Part shown: piece after piece, positions 28,338 through 36,868 of the stretch
Layout of the letters: each line of letters starts with the position of its first letter
How positions within the stretch are numbered: the stretch's first letter is position 1
Origin: CAYWMY01 sp046352935
GTDB lineage: Bacteria; Pseudomonadota; Gammaproteobacteria; Steroidobacterales; Steroidobacteraceae
DNA: 64,000 bases
Reading direction: 5' to 3'
NCBI GenBank assembly: GCA_046352935.1
Contig: JAXMGR010000004.1
Location: forward strand, 1 to 64,000
Notes under the pieces: generated by a model
What the model saw: the letters and a program-made list of their open reading frames with translations, nothing else
Told to the model about the DNA's origin: nothing
The model's database searches: none
Made by a program: the position numbers and the translations under genes

Positions 28338-29171
28338 ATGCACCTGCAGTGCGGCAGCCATCGCCTGACACTCGACGAGCCGGTCGTGATGGGCGTCGTC
28401 AACGTGACGCCGGACTCCTTTGCCGATGGCGGTCGATACCTCGATCCGGGCCGGGCGATCGCGCAGGCGGAGCGACTGGTCGCCGAAGGTGCGGCGATCG
28501 TCGACATCGGCGGTGAATCGACCCGCCCGGGCGCGCGGCCGGTCACGGCCGGGGAGGAGGCGGCGCGCGTCGTTCCGGTCGTCGCGGCGCTCGTGCCGCG
28601 GCTCGGTGTGCCGGTGTCGGTGGATACCCGCCGGGCCGGCGTGATGCGCGCGGTGATCGACGCGGGCGCCACCCTGATCAACGACGTGACCGCGCTCGCC
28701 GACCCGGGTGCCATCGAGATCTGCGCGGCGTCGGGCGTGGCTGTGTGCCTGATGCACATGCGCGGTGAGCCGGCCACCATGCAGGTGGCGCCCGCCTATG
28801 CCGACGTGGTCCGGGAGGTCGGGGAGTTCCTCGCGGAGCGCGTCCGGGCGTGTCACGTGGCCGGCATCGACGCCGGGCGCATCGCCGTGGATCCCGGCTT
28901 CGGATTCGGCAAGACGCTGGAACACAATCTCGACCTGCTCGCTGCGCTGCCGGAACTGGAACGGATGGGTTTCCCGGTGCTGGTCGGCCTGTCGCGCAAG
29001 AGCATGATCGGAACGCTCACGGGCCGGCCGGTCGACGAACGCCTCTACGGGAGCGTCGCGCTGGCCGCGCTCGCGGTGATGAACGGTGCGCGGATCGTGC
29101 GGGCGCACGACGTCGCGCCGACCCTGGATGCAGTGAAAGTCGCCGCGGCCCTGCGGCGCAGAAGGGAGTGA
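28338..29171 (+). CDS. folP: Dihydropteroate synthase
   Basis: A 277-residue TIM-barrel enzyme of folate synthesis that joins p-aminobenzoate to hydroxymethyl-dihydropterin; it is the sulfonamide target. Both signatures are present: VMGVVNVTPDSFADGG near the N-terminus and DIGGESTRPGA after it, plus INDVTAL and the late GLSRKSMIG loop. ftsH-folP-glmM order is conserved in gammaproteobacteria; glmM starts three bases after the stop. Confidence 0.97.
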   Translation: MHLQCGSHRLTLDEPVVMGVVNVTPDSFADGGRYLDPGRAIAQAERLVAEGAAIVDIGGESTRPGARPVTAGEEAARVVPVVAALVPRLGVPVSVDTRRAGVMRAVIDAGATLINDVTALADPGAIEICAASGVAVCLMHMRGEPATMQVAPAYADVVREVGEFLAERVRACHVAGIDAGRIAVDPGFGFGKTLEHNLDLLAALPELERMGFPVLVGLSRKSMIGTLTGRPVDERLYGSVALAALAVMNGARIVRAHDVAPTLDAVKVAAALRRRRE

Positions 29172-29174
29172 ACG

Positions 29175-30518
29175 ATGAGCCGCAGGTATTTCGGCACGGA
29201 CGGTGTGCGGGGACGCGTCGGCAAGGATCCGATGACGGTGGAGTTCGCGCTCAGGCTCGCGAGTGCCGCCGCGCGCGTGCTCGCGCCCGACGGGGGCACG
29301 GTGCTCGTCGGCAAGGACACGCGACTGTCGGGCTACATGTTCGAGGCGGCGCTGGAGGCGGGTTTCGTCGCCGCGGGCGTCAACGTGCAGCTCGTCGGGC
29401 CGCTGCCGACGCCCGGCATCGCCTACCTCGTGCAGCGGCTGGACTGCAACTTCGGCGTGGTCATCTCCGCTTCCCACAACCTTTATCAGGACAACGGCAT
29501 CAAGTTCTTCGACCGCAGCGGCGGCAAACTGCCCGACGCGCTCGAGGTCGAGATCGAACGGTGTCTCGAGGAGCCGGCGCTGACGCGTGAGTCGGAGCGG
29601 CTCGGCCGCGCCGTGCGCGTCGACGAGCAGCGCGTGCTGTACCAGCGGTTCTGCATGTCGACGCTGCCCGCGGGCACGGACCTCGCGGGATTCAAGCTCG
29701 TCATCGACAGTGCGAACGGTGCCGGCTACAAGGTTGCACCGCGCGTGCTCGCGGATCTCGGGGCCGACATCGTTCCCATCGGCAGTTCGCCGAACGGGCG
29801 CAACATCAACCTCGGATGCGGCTCCACGGAACCCGAGCTGCTCCAGCTGACGGTGCCCGGCGTGCGGGCGGATGCCGGCATCGCCCTCGACGGCGACGGC
29901 GACCGGCTGGTGATGGTGGATCACCTGGGGCGCATCGTCGACGGCGACCAGCTGCTCTACGTGATCGCGCGCCACATGCACGAGCGGGGCGAACTGCGGG
30001 GGCCGGTCGTGGGAACGGTGATGACGAACTTCGGACTCGAGGTCGCGTTCCGCGAACTCGGCATCCCGTTCGCCCGCGCGGCGGTCGGTGACCGCTACGT
30101 CCTGCAGCTGCTGCGGGAGAAGGACGGGATCCTCGGCGGCGAGACCTCGGGGCATCTCCTGCGCCTCGACAAGACGACGACCGGGGACGGGCTCATCGCG
30201 GCGCTGCAGGTGCTGGCGATCATGCGCGATACCGGCAAGACCCTCGCGGAGCTGACGGCTTCGCTGACGCGGTTCCCGCAGAAGATGATCAACGTGAGCA
30301 TGGCGCGTCGTTTCGACGTCGGTGGCAATGCGGCCGTCGGTGATTCCGTGCGCGCGGTCGAGGCCGCGCTCGCCGGCCGCGGGCGGGTCGTCCTGCGGGC
30401 CTCGGGCACGGAGCCGGTCATCCGCGTCATGGTGGAAGGCGAGGACGAGACGGCGATCGCGGCCCACGCCGAACGGCTCGCCGAAGTCGTCCGCAGCGAA
30501 GCCGCGCGGGCGTCCTGA
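29175..30518 (+). CDS. glmM: Phosphoglucosamine mutase
   Basis: A 447-residue enzyme converting glucosamine-6-phosphate to glucosamine-1-phosphate for peptidoglycan and lipopolysaccharide. The N-terminus RYFGTDGVRGRVG, the phosphoserine loop ISASHN (followed here by LYQDNGI rather than the more usual PFYDNGI), the metal loop DGDGDR and the phosphate-binding RASGTEPVIRVMVE are all present. AAGGGAG precedes the ATG at 29175. It ends the ftsH-folP-glmM run; a 7-bp hairpin lies just after it. Confidence 0.97.
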   Translation: MSRRYFGTDGVRGRVGKDPMTVEFALRLASAAARVLAPDGGTVLVGKDTRLSGYMFEAALEAGFVAAGVNVQLVGPLPTPGIAYLVQRLDCNFGVVISASHNLYQDNGIKFFDRSGGKLPDALEVEIERCLEEPALTRESERLGRAVRVDEQRVLYQRFCMSTLPAGTDLAGFKLVIDSANGAGYKVAPRVLADLGADIVPIGSSPNGRNINLGCGSTEPELLQLTVPGVRADAGIALDGDGDRLVMVDHLGRIVDGDQLLYVIARHMHERGELRGPVVGTVMTNFGLEVAFRELGIPFARAAVGDRYVLQLLREKDGILGGETSGHLLRLDKTTTGDGLIAALQVLAIMRDTGKTLAELTASLTRFPQKMINVSMARRFDVGGNAAVGDSVRAVEAALAGRGRVVLRASGTEPVIRVMVEGEDETAIAAHAERLAEVVRSEAARAS

Positions 30519-30522
30519 GGCC

Positions 30523-30542
30523 CGGCCGCCGCTTCGCGGCCG
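30523..30542 (+). terminator. GC hairpin after glmM
   Basis: CGGCCGC (30523-30529) pairs with GCGGCCG (30536-30542) across a six-base loop. No U-run follows, so this is at best a weak terminator or a rho-assisted pause between glmM and tpiA. Confidence 0.35.
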
Positions 30543-30584
30543 TGGACGCGCCGGCCGGTCGGTCGCGCCGTTCCGGCGAGCACG

Positions 30585-30613
30585 TTGATTTCAAAGGGTG
30601 GTGTCCGTATCCT
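30585..30613 (+). promoter_or_regulatory. Candidate sigma-70 promoter of tpiA-secG
   Basis: TTGATT (30585-30590), a 17-base spacer and TATCCT (30608-30613) form a reasonable sigma-70 promoter 62 bases before the tpiA ATG. It sits after the glmM hairpin in an otherwise gene-free 156-base gap. Confidence 0.5.
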
Positions 30614-30674
30614 TGCGCGCCTTTCCGGCCGGGGTGCCCCGGTCGCGAGAGATGATCCCGGGGGTGAGTCGTCG

Positions 30675-31442
30675 ATGCGCAGGCCTGTCGTTGCGGGCAA
30701 CTGGAAGATGCACGGGTCGCGCGCGGAGAACGCGCAGCTGGTCCGCGAGCTCACGGAGAGCGATGGCGGTGGACTGATCGATGTGATCGTCTGCCCGCCC
30801 TTCGTCTATCTCTGGGAGGTTTCAAGGCTGCTGCGCGAGAGCTCGATGGCCGTGGGGGCGCAGGACGTGTGCGCCGAGGCGCCCGGGGCGTTCACGGGTG
30901 AGGTCGCCGCCGCGATGCTTCGCGACGTCGGATGCCGCTATGCCCTCGTCGGACACTCCGAGCGCAGGGCGCTCTTCGGCGAGGACGACCAGCTGGTCGC
31001 CCGGAAGTTCGTCGCCGCGGGGCGCGAGGGCCTCGTGCCCGTGCTGTGCGTCGGCGAGACGCTCGCGGAGCGCGAGCGCGGCGTGACCGAGGAAGTGGTC
31101 GCGCGGCAGCTCGACGCCGTGCTGGCCGTGACGGGACCGGCAGGTTTTGCTGGAGCGCTCGTCGCCTACGAGCCGGTATGGGCCATCGGGACGGGCAAGA
31201 ACGCCACTCCCGGGCAGGCGCAGGAAGTGCACGCGTTCATCCGCGGGCGGCTCGCGGAGCGCGATGCTACAATCGCGGCGTCGCTGCGGATCCTCTACGG
31301 CGGCAGCGTGAAGGCTGCGAACGCGCGAGAGTTGTTCAGCCAGCCCGATGTCGATGGCGGTCTCGTGGGTGGCGCCTCGCTGAAGGCCGACGAGTTCCGG
31401 AAGATTTGCGAGGCGGCGGTCGCGACCCGCGGCTCCAGGTGA
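30675..31442 (+). CDS. tpiA: Triosephosphate isomerase
   Basis: A 255-residue TIM-barrel glycolytic enzyme interconverting dihydroxyacetone phosphate and glyceraldehyde-3-phosphate. Catalytic parts are GNWKMHG (Asn and Lys), VGHSERR (His) and AYEPVWAIGTG (Glu). The phosphate-binding ILYGGSVKAANA and GLVGGASL loops follow. The ATG at 30675 starts the conserved RRPVVAGNWKM; upstream in-frame codons are non-homologous. tpiA-secG-tRNA-Leu-nuo is a conserved order. Confidence 0.97.
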   Translation: MRRPVVAGNWKMHGSRAENAQLVRELTESDGGGLIDVIVCPPFVYLWEVSRLLRESSMAVGAQDVCAEAPGAFTGEVAAAMLRDVGCRYALVGHSERRALFGEDDQLVARKFVAAGREGLVPVLCVGETLAERERGVTEEVVARQLDAVLAVTGPAGFAGALVAYEPVWAIGTGKNATPGQAQEVHAFIRGRLAERDATIAASLRILYGGSVKAANARELFSQPDVDGGLVGGASLKADEFRKICEAAVATRGSR

Positions 31443-31445
31443 ACC

Positions 31446-31805
31446 ATGCTGCACAACGCCGTGCTCGTCATCCATGTTCTGCTGTCCGTGGCCATCATCG
31501 GCCTCGTGTTGCTGCAGCGGGGCAAGGGTGCCGACGCGGGTGCCGGTTTCGGCGCCGGCGCGTCGGGCACGGTGTTCGGGGCGCGTGGTGCGGCGACGTT
31601 CTTCTCGAAGCTGACTGCCGCGCTCGCGACGGCTTTCTTCGTGACCAGCCTGGTGCTCGCCGTGATGGCGGCGCGCACGCCGGCGGCGCCGAAGAGTCTG
31701 GTGGAGCAGGTGCCCGTTCCGGCGCCTGCGGTTCCGGCGGCGCCTGCGGCTCCGGTGCAGGGTGAAGTGCCGATGCCGGCAGCGCCGGCTCCGGCGGGCA
31801 AGTGA
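31446..31805 (+). CDS. secG: Preprotein translocase subunit SecG
   Basis: A 119-residue inner-membrane subunit of the SecYEG channel. Two membrane helices (about 4-24 and 53-74) flank the conserved QRGKGADAGAGFGAGASGTVFGARG loop. The C-terminus is an Ala/Pro-rich cytoplasmic tail, longer than the E. coli ending. It starts three bases after the tpiA stop and is followed by tRNA-Leu. Confidence 0.95.
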   Translation: MLHNAVLVIHVLLSVAIIGLVLLQRGKGADAGAGFGAGASGTVFGARGAATFFSKLTAALATAFFVTSLVLAVMAARTPAAPKSLVEQVPVPAPAVPAAPAAPVQGEVPMPAAPAPAGK

Positions 31806-31850
31806 GTTCGCGGCCGGGTGCTCTCCGGTCGCAAGGGTTCTGATATGACT

Positions 31851-31935
31851 GCCGACGTGGCGGAATTGGTAGACGCGCTAGTTTGAGGGGCTAGTGGGGC
31901 AACCCGTGTCGGTTCGAGTCCGACCGTCGGCACCA
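31851..31935 (+). tRNA. tRNA-Leu (GAG)
   Basis: An 85-nt class-II tRNA with an encoded CCA. The acceptor stem GCCGACG pairs with CGTCGGC. The anticodon stem CTAGT/GCTAG (31778-independent reading: bases 31878-31882 with 31890-31894) carries the loop TTGAGGG with anticodon GAG at 31885-31887. A short variable arm and the T-loop GGTTCGAGTCC follow. The position after secG and before nuoA matches E. coli leuU. It is probably co-transcribed with secG. Confidence 0.96.
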
Positions 31936-31941
31936 GTCATA

Positions 31942-31955
31942 TTGATCCAGATCAA
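31942..31955. promoter_or_regulatory. FNR/Anr-type binding site
   Basis: TTGATCCAGATCAA is an exact match to the FNR consensus TTGAT-N4-ATCAA. It starts seven bases after tRNA-Leu and lies 284 bases before nuoA. No ideal promoter is seen at the classical distances downstream, so it may act on an undetected promoter, on tRNA-Leu readthrough, or from a distance on nuo. An fnr/anr gene is not in the window. Confidence 0.65.
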
Positions 31956-32126
31956 GTCTCTTCCGTGGATCTGCGCAGCGTGCGCCCGCGGTTCGTCCGC
32001 AGCCGGTGCGCCCGCTGTCTGAAGATTCTTCACGATTCGTTTCGGTAATCACGCAGAGACAGCTTCTGCGTATTGTGCGCGTCGTGCACCGACGGGTTGC
32101 GGCGGGCGCAGCACGCGAAGCGAGAC

Positions 32127-32145
32127 GCCTCGTGACGAGGGTTTT
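32127..32145 (+). terminator. Small hairpin with T-run before nuoA
   Basis: CCTCG-TGA-CGAGG (32127-32139) followed by G and TTTTT (32141-32145) has the shape of an intrinsic terminator. It would stop transcription coming from secG/tRNA-Leu, or from an FNR-controlled promoter, before the nuo promoter at 32161. Confidence 0.5.
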
Positions 32146-32160
32146 TGTCGTCGATCGGGG

Positions 32161-32189
32161 TTACGCCTGCTGCTGCGCATGGTTAAAAT
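32161..32189 (+). promoter_or_regulatory. Candidate nuo operon promoter
   Basis: TTACGC (32161-32166), a 17-base spacer and TAAAAT (32184-32189) form a usable sigma-70 promoter with a good -10 and weak -35, 50 bases before the nuoA ATG and directly after the terminator-like hairpin. The rest of the 303-base tRNA-Leu/nuoA gap shows only a short palindrome GAAGATTCTTC at 32021-32031. Confidence 0.45.
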
Positions 32190-32238
32190 GCGCGCCCATT
32201 CGGTGACGCGACTTCCGCGATCGCCGCCGGCGGCAGGC

Positions 32239-32595
32239 ATGCTCGAAAACTATCTTCCGATACTCATCTTCCTCGTCGTCAGCGCCGGCCTCGGGGTCGT
32301 GCTGCTGGTGCTCGGTTACCTGCTGGGCCCGAAGCGACCGGATGCGGAGAAGCTCTCGCCCTACGAGTGCGGCTTCGAGGCCTTCGAGGACACGCGCATG
32401 AAGTTCGACGTGCGCTACTACCTCGTCGCGATCCTCTTCATCATCTTCGATCTGGAAATCGCGTTCCTGTTCCCCTGGGCGGTGTCGCTGGACCGGATCG
32501 GCACGTTCGGTCTCGTATCGATGGGAGTCTTCCTCCTCGTGCTGGTGGTCGGATTCGCCTACGAGTGGAAGAAGGGAGCGCTCGAATGGGAGTGA
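32239..32595 (+). CDS. nuoA: NADH dehydrogenase (complex I) subunit A
   Basis: A 118-residue membrane subunit at the junction of the peripheral and membrane arms. It has three membrane helices and the conserved loop LSPYECGFEAFEDTRMKFDVRYYLVAILFIIFDLE, whose Cys lies near the quinone chamber. The ATG at 32239 starts the hydrophobic N-terminus MLENYLPILIFL. It heads the nuoA-N operon and overlaps nuoB by ten bases. Confidence 0.97.
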   Translation: MLENYLPILIFLVVSAGLGVVLLVLGYLLGPKRPDAEKLSPYECGFEAFEDTRMKFDVRYYLVAILFIIFDLEIAFLFPWAVSLDRIGTFGLVSMGVFLLVLVVGFAYEWKKGALEWE

Positions 32596-33074
32596 CCGGC
32601 GAGAACGCCGCGACCGCGGGCCGCGGCTGGATGACGACCTCGGTCGACGCAGTCATGAACTGGGCGCGCACCGGGTCCCTCTGGCCCGTGACGTTCGGCC
32701 TGGCCTGCTGCGCCGTGGAGATGATGCACGCGGGCGCTTCACGCTATGACTTCGACCGCTTCGGCGTCGTGTTCCGCCCGAGCCCGCGCCAGTCCGACGT
32801 CATGATCGTGGCGGGCACGCTGGTCAACAAGATGGCGCCGGCGCTGCGCAAGATCTACGACCAGATGTCCGAGCCGCGCTGGGTGATCTCGATGGGTTCC
32901 TGTGCGAACGGCGGCGGGTACTACCACTACTCGTACGCGGTCGTGCGCGGCTGCGACCGCATCGTGCCCGTCGATGTCTACGTTCCCGGATGCCCGCCGA
33001 CCGCCGAGGCGCTGCTCTACGGGATCCTGCAGCTGCAGAAGAAGATCCGCCGGACGAGCACCATCGCGCGCTGA
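32586..33074 (+). CDS. nuoB: NADH dehydrogenase (complex I) subunit B
   Basis: A 162-residue iron-sulfur subunit that carries cluster N2, the last electron donor to quinone. Ligand cysteines are visible in FGLACCAVEMM (adjacent pair), SMGSCANGG and VPGCPPTAEALLYG. The N-terminal WARTGSLWPVTFG helix lies near the quinone site. The ATG at 32586 is inside nuoA, so translation is coupled. Confidence 0.97.
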   Translation: MGVTGENAATAGRGWMTTSVDAVMNWARTGSLWPVTFGLACCAVEMMHAGASRYDFDRFGVVFRPSPRQSDVMIVAGTLVNKMAPALRKIYDQMSEPRWVISMGSCANGGGYYHYSYAVVRGCDRIVPVDVYVPGCPPTAEALLYGILQLQKKIRRTSTIAR

Positions 33075-33082
33075 AGGACAGC

Positions 33083-33778
33083 ATGAGCAGGACAGAAACG
33101 CTTGCCGCGACGATCGAATCGCGCCTCGGTCCCCGTGTACGCCGGGTCGCGGGCGTCGCGGGCGAGATCACCTTCGAGGTCGCACCGGCCGACCTGCCGG
33201 ACGTCGCGCGTGCGCTGCGCGACGAGCGTGAGTTCGCCTTCGAGCAGCTCATCGACGTCTGCGGGGTCGACTACCTGCACTACGGGCGTGCCGAGTGGCG
33301 CACGACGGAGGCCAGCTCCTCCGGTTTCGGCCGCGCCACGGGACGTGGTGGCGAGGCGGTCGTCCCGGAAAGCTGCCCGTCGCGCTTCGCCGTCGTCTAC
33401 CACCTGCTGTCCGTGTCGCGGAATGTCCGCCTGCGCCTGCGCGTCTGGTGCGCCGAGGCCGAGCCGCCCATGGTCGATTCCGTGGTCGATGTCTGGCCGT
33501 CGGCGAACTGGTTCGAGCGCGAGGCCTTCGACCTCTTCGGCATCCTTTTCCGCGGCCACCCGGACCTGCGGCGCATCCTCACCGATTACGGCTTCGTCGG
33601 GCACCCGTTCCGCAAGGACTTCCCGCTGTCGGGCAATGTCGAGGTGCGCTACGACCCGGCCGAGGGCCGCGTCGTCTACCAGCCCGTGACGATCGAGCCG
33701 CGCGTGATCGTCCCGAAGGTGATCCGCCAGGACAACCGCTACGAGCCGGCGCTCGAGGAGCCGCGTCGCGATGGCTGA
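33083..33778 (+). CDS. nuoC: NADH dehydrogenase (complex I) subunit C
   Basis: A 231-residue peripheral-arm subunit. The core SANWFEREAFDLFGILFRGHPDLRRILTDYGFVGHPFRKDFPLSG is the family signature. An insertion of roughly 30 residues (about 68-100: the Ser/Gly-rich stretch before SRFAVVYHLLS) is also found in Xanthomonas-like and betaproteobacterial NuoC. nuoC is separate from nuoD here, unlike the fused NuoCD of enterobacteria. It overlaps nuoD by eight bases. Confidence 0.96.
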   Translation: MSRTETLAATIESRLGPRVRRVAGVAGEITFEVAPADLPDVARALRDEREFAFEQLIDVCGVDYLHYGRAEWRTTEASSSGFGRATGRGGEAVVPESCPSRFAVVYHLLSVSRNVRLRLRVWCAEAEPPMVDSVVDVWPSANWFEREAFDLFGILFRGHPDLRRILTDYGFVGHPFRKDFPLSGNVEVRYDPAEGRVVYQPVTIEPRVIVPKVIRQDNRYEPALEEPRRDG

Positions 33779-35024
33779 GATCCGCAACTACACCCTGAAC
33801 TTCGGTCCGCAGCACCCTGCGGCGCACGGCGTCCTGCGCCTCGTGCTCGAGATGGACGGCGAGGTGGTGCAGAAGGCGGACCCGCACGTCGGGCTCCTGC
33901 ACCGCGGCACGGAGAAGCTGGCCGAGCACAAGGTGTTCAACCAGTCGATCGGCTACATGGACCGGCTCGACTACGTGTCCATGATGTGCAGCGAGCACGC
34001 CTATGTGGGTGCGATCGAGAAGCTGCTCGGCGTGCAGGTCCCGCTGCGCGCGCAGTACATCCGCGTCATGTACGACGAGATCACGCGCATCCTGAACCAC
34101 CTCATGTGGCTCGGCTCGCACAGCATCGACATCGGCGCGATGACGGTGTTCCTGTACTGTTTCCGCGAGCGCGAGGACCTCATGGACTGCTACGAGGCGG
34201 TCTCGGGCACGCGCATGCACGCCACCTACTACCGGCCCGGCGGCGTCTACCGCGACCTGCCGGACTCGATGCCGAAGTACCAGGCGTCGCGCTGGCGCAG
34301 CGACAAGGACATCGCGAAGCTCAACGAGCGGCGCTCCGGCTCGCTGCTCGACTTCATCCAGGACTTCACCGAGCGCTTCCCGAAGTGCGTCGACGACTAC
34401 GAGACGCTGCTCACGGACAACCGCATCTGGAAGCAGCGCACCGTGGGCATCGGCGTGGTGTCGCCGGAACGCGCGCTCGCGCTCGGTTTCACGGGACCGA
34501 TGCTGCGCGGATCGGGCATCGCCTGGGACCTGCGCAAGAAGCAGCCGTACGAGATCTACGACCGGGTCGACTTCGACATCCCGGTGGGCGTGGGCGGTGA
34601 CTGCTACGACCGCTACCTCGTGCGCATCGAGGAATTCCGCCAGTCGAACCGCATCATCCGCCAGTGCGTCGACTGGCTGCGTGCCAACCCGGGCCCGGTG
34701 ATGGTCGAGGACCACAAGGTCGCACCGCCGAAGCGTGCGGCGATGAAGGCCGACATGGAGTCGCTGATCCATCACTTCAAGCTGATGACGGAAGGCTACT
34801 GCGTGCCGGCCGGCGAAGCCTATGCCGCGGTCGAGGCGCCGAAGGGCGAGTTCGGCGTGTACCTGGTCTCGGACGGAGCCAACAAGCCCTACCGCATGAA
34901 GTGCCGCGCGCCCGGATTCGTGCACCTCGCGGCGCTCGACGAGATGGTCCGCGGCCACATGCTGGCGGACGTGGTCGCGGTGATCGGCACGTCGGACATC
35001 GTCTTCGGGGAGATCGACCGGTGA
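33771..35024 (+). CDS. nuoD: NADH dehydrogenase (complex I) subunit D
   Basis: A 417-residue subunit, related to the large subunit of NiFe hydrogenases, that forms the quinone pocket with NuoB. The N-terminus NYTLNFGPQHPAAHGVLRLVLEMDGE and the loop HVGLLHRGTEKLAE (with the quinone-binding His) are intact, as is the C-terminal DVVAVIGTSDIVFGEIDR. It overlaps nuoC by eight bases and nuoE by four. Confidence 0.98.
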   Translation: MAEIRNYTLNFGPQHPAAHGVLRLVLEMDGEVVQKADPHVGLLHRGTEKLAEHKVFNQSIGYMDRLDYVSMMCSEHAYVGAIEKLLGVQVPLRAQYIRVMYDEITRILNHLMWLGSHSIDIGAMTVFLYCFREREDLMDCYEAVSGTRMHATYYRPGGVYRDLPDSMPKYQASRWRSDKDIAKLNERRSGSLLDFIQDFTERFPKCVDDYETLLTDNRIWKQRTVGIGVVSPERALALGFTGPMLRGSGIAWDLRKKQPYEIYDRVDFDIPVGVGGDCYDRYLVRIEEFRQSNRIIRQCVDWLRANPGPVMVEDHKVAPPKRAAMKADMESLIHHFKLMTEGYCVPAGEAYAAVEAPKGEFGVYLVSDGANKPYRMKCRAPGFVHLAALDEMVRGHMLADVVAVIGTSDIVFGEIDR

Positions 35025-35521
35025 GTACCGCAGAGGGCAACGGGAAACTCTCCGCGCACCTGCGCGAGGAGATCGATCACTGGGTGGCGCGCTTTCCCGC
35101 GGGCCGCGAGCGCTCGGCAGTGCTCGCCGCGCTCAGGACCGCGCAGCACGAGAACAACGGCTACCTGACCACGGAGCTCATGGACGCGATCGCGGAGTAC
35201 CTGAAGCTGCCGCCGGTCCAGGTCTACGAGGTGGCGAGCTTCTACTCCATGTTCGAGACGAAGCCGGTCGGCCGCGTCCACGTCTCGATCTGCACCAACA
35301 TCAGCTGCATGCTCTGCGGCGCCGACGAGATCGTCGCCGCGGTCGAGAAGCGTCTCGGCATCAGGACGGGCGAGAGCACTGCCGACGGCCGCATCTACCT
35401 CAAGCGGGAGGAGGAGTGCCTCGCGGCCTGCAACAACGCGCCGATGATGATGGTGGACCACGTCTACCACGAGAATCTCACGCCGGAGAAGGCCGTGCAG
35501 ATCCTGGACGCCCTGGAGTGA
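35021..35521 (+). CDS. nuoE: NADH dehydrogenase (complex I) subunit E
   Basis: A 166-residue thioredoxin-fold subunit binding the [2Fe-2S] cluster N1a. Ligands are the pair in CTNISCMLCG and the pair in CLAACNNAPMM. The start is a GTG at 35021 that overlaps the nuoD stop (GTGA) and follows GGGGAG at good spacing. It works with NuoF and NuoG as the NADH-oxidising module. Confidence 0.96.
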   Translation: MSTAEGNGKLSAHLREEIDHWVARFPAGRERSAVLAALRTAQHENNGYLTTELMDAIAEYLKLPPVQVYEVASFYSMFETKPVGRVHVSICTNISCMLCGADEIVAAVEKRLGIRTGESTADGRIYLKREEECLAACNNAPMMMVDHVYHENLTPEKAVQILDALE

Positions 35522-35525
35522 GCGC

Positions 35526-36830
35526 ATGACCCATCCCATGAACCAGGTGGTGTTCGAGCCGCTCCAGCACGAACGCAGCTGGACGCTGGAGACCTACCGG
35601 CGCTGCGGCGGCTACGAGGCCTGGGAGAAGATCCTGCGCGACAAGCCCTCGCCGGCGTCCGTCATCGAGGAGGTCAAGGCCTCCGGGCTGCGCGGCCGCG
35701 GCGGCGCGGGCTTCCCGACGGGTGTGAAGTGGAGCTTCATGCTGTCGAGCCCGCCGGGTCAGCGCTACGTCGTCTGCAACTCGGACGAGAGCGAGCCCGG
35801 CACCTGCCACGACCGCGACATCCTGCGCTACAACCCGCACTCGATCATCGAGGGCATGGCGATCGGCGGCTACGCCATGGGCGCGACCGTCGGCTACAAC
35901 TACATCCGCGGCGAGTTCCTCGCGGAGCCCGTGCCGCGCTTCGAGGCGGCAGTGAAGGAGGCCTACGCGGCCGGTCTGCTGGGCAGGAACCTGCTGGGTT
36001 CGGGCGTCGACTTCGACCTGCACGCGGTGGTCGGCGCCGGCGCCTACATCTGCGGCGAGGAGACGGCGCTGCTCGAGTCCATCGAGGGCAAGCAGGGCAA
36101 GCCGCGCTTCAAGCCGCCGTTCCCCGCGAGCGTCGGGCTCTTCGGCCGTCCGACGACGATCAACAACGCGCAGAGCTTCGCGAGCGTGCCGTCGATCCTG
36201 CGCAAGGGTGCGCGCTGGTTCGCCGATCTCGGGACCACCAATTCGGGTGGCACGGCCATCTTCTCGGTGTCGGGCCACGTCAACCGCCCCGGCAACTTCG
36301 AACTGCCGCTCGGCATCCCGTTCAAGGACCTGCTCGACATCTGCGGTGGCATGCGCGGCGGTCGTCGCCTCAAGGCCGTGATCCCGGGCGGCTCGTCCGT
36401 GCCGGTACTGCCCGCCGAGGCGATCATGGGCGCGAACATGGACTACGACTCGCTGCGCAAGGCGGGCTCGTCGCTCGGTTCGGCCGCCGTCATCGTCATG
36501 GACGAGACGACCTGCATGGTGCGCGTGCTGGAGCGGCTGTCGCGCTTCTATCGTGCCGAGTCCTGCGGACAGTGCACGCCCTGCCGCGAGGGCACCGGCT
36601 GGATGAACCGCATGCTGGTGCGCATCCTCGCTGGGCAGGGGCGGCCGGGCGACCTCGACCTGCTGGTGCAGGTCGCCAACCAGATCGAGGGCCACACGAT
36701 CTGTGCGCTCGGCGACGCGGCCGCATGGCCCGTGCAGAGCTTCCTGCGGCACTTCCGTCACGAGTTCGAGTACATGATCGCGAACGGCGGCCGCAGCATG
36801 GTCGGTGACCGGCCGCGCGACGCGGCGTGA
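35526..36830 (+). CDS. nuoF: NADH dehydrogenase (complex I) subunit F
   Basis: A 434-residue NADH-binding flavoprotein with FMN and cluster N3. The FMN/NADH loop LRGRGGAGFPTGVKWSF, the GYNYIRGEF and GAYICGEETALLESIEG segments and the [4Fe-4S] motif ESCGQCTPCREGT with the later HTICALGDAAAWP cysteine are all present. A second ATG four codons in is also possible as start. Confidence 0.97.
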   Translation: MTHPMNQVVFEPLQHERSWTLETYRRCGGYEAWEKILRDKPSPASVIEEVKASGLRGRGGAGFPTGVKWSFMLSSPPGQRYVVCNSDESEPGTCHDRDILRYNPHSIIEGMAIGGYAMGATVGYNYIRGEFLAEPVPRFEAAVKEAYAAGLLGRNLLGSGVDFDLHAVVGAGAYICGEETALLESIEGKQGKPRFKPPFPASVGLFGRPTTINNAQSFASVPSILRKGARWFADLGTTNSGGTAIFSVSGHVNRPGNFELPLGIPFKDLLDICGGMRGGRRLKAVIPGGSSVPVLPAEAIMGANMDYDSLRKAGSSLGSAAVIVMDETTCMVRVLERLSRFYRAESCGQCTPCREGTGWMNRMLVRILAGQGRPGDLDLLVQVANQIEGHTICALGDAAAWPVQSFLRHFRHEFEYMIANGGRSMVGDRPRDAA

Positions 36831-36868
36831 TGGGTCGGCAACAGGACTTCCAACGAAACGGGACCGGC

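Noticed and set aside
26655..30467. Open frame of about 1270 codons on the minus strand opposite ftsH, folP and glmM
   Set aside because: Low-complexity antisense reading of three well-supported genes, with no start signal or conserved motif.
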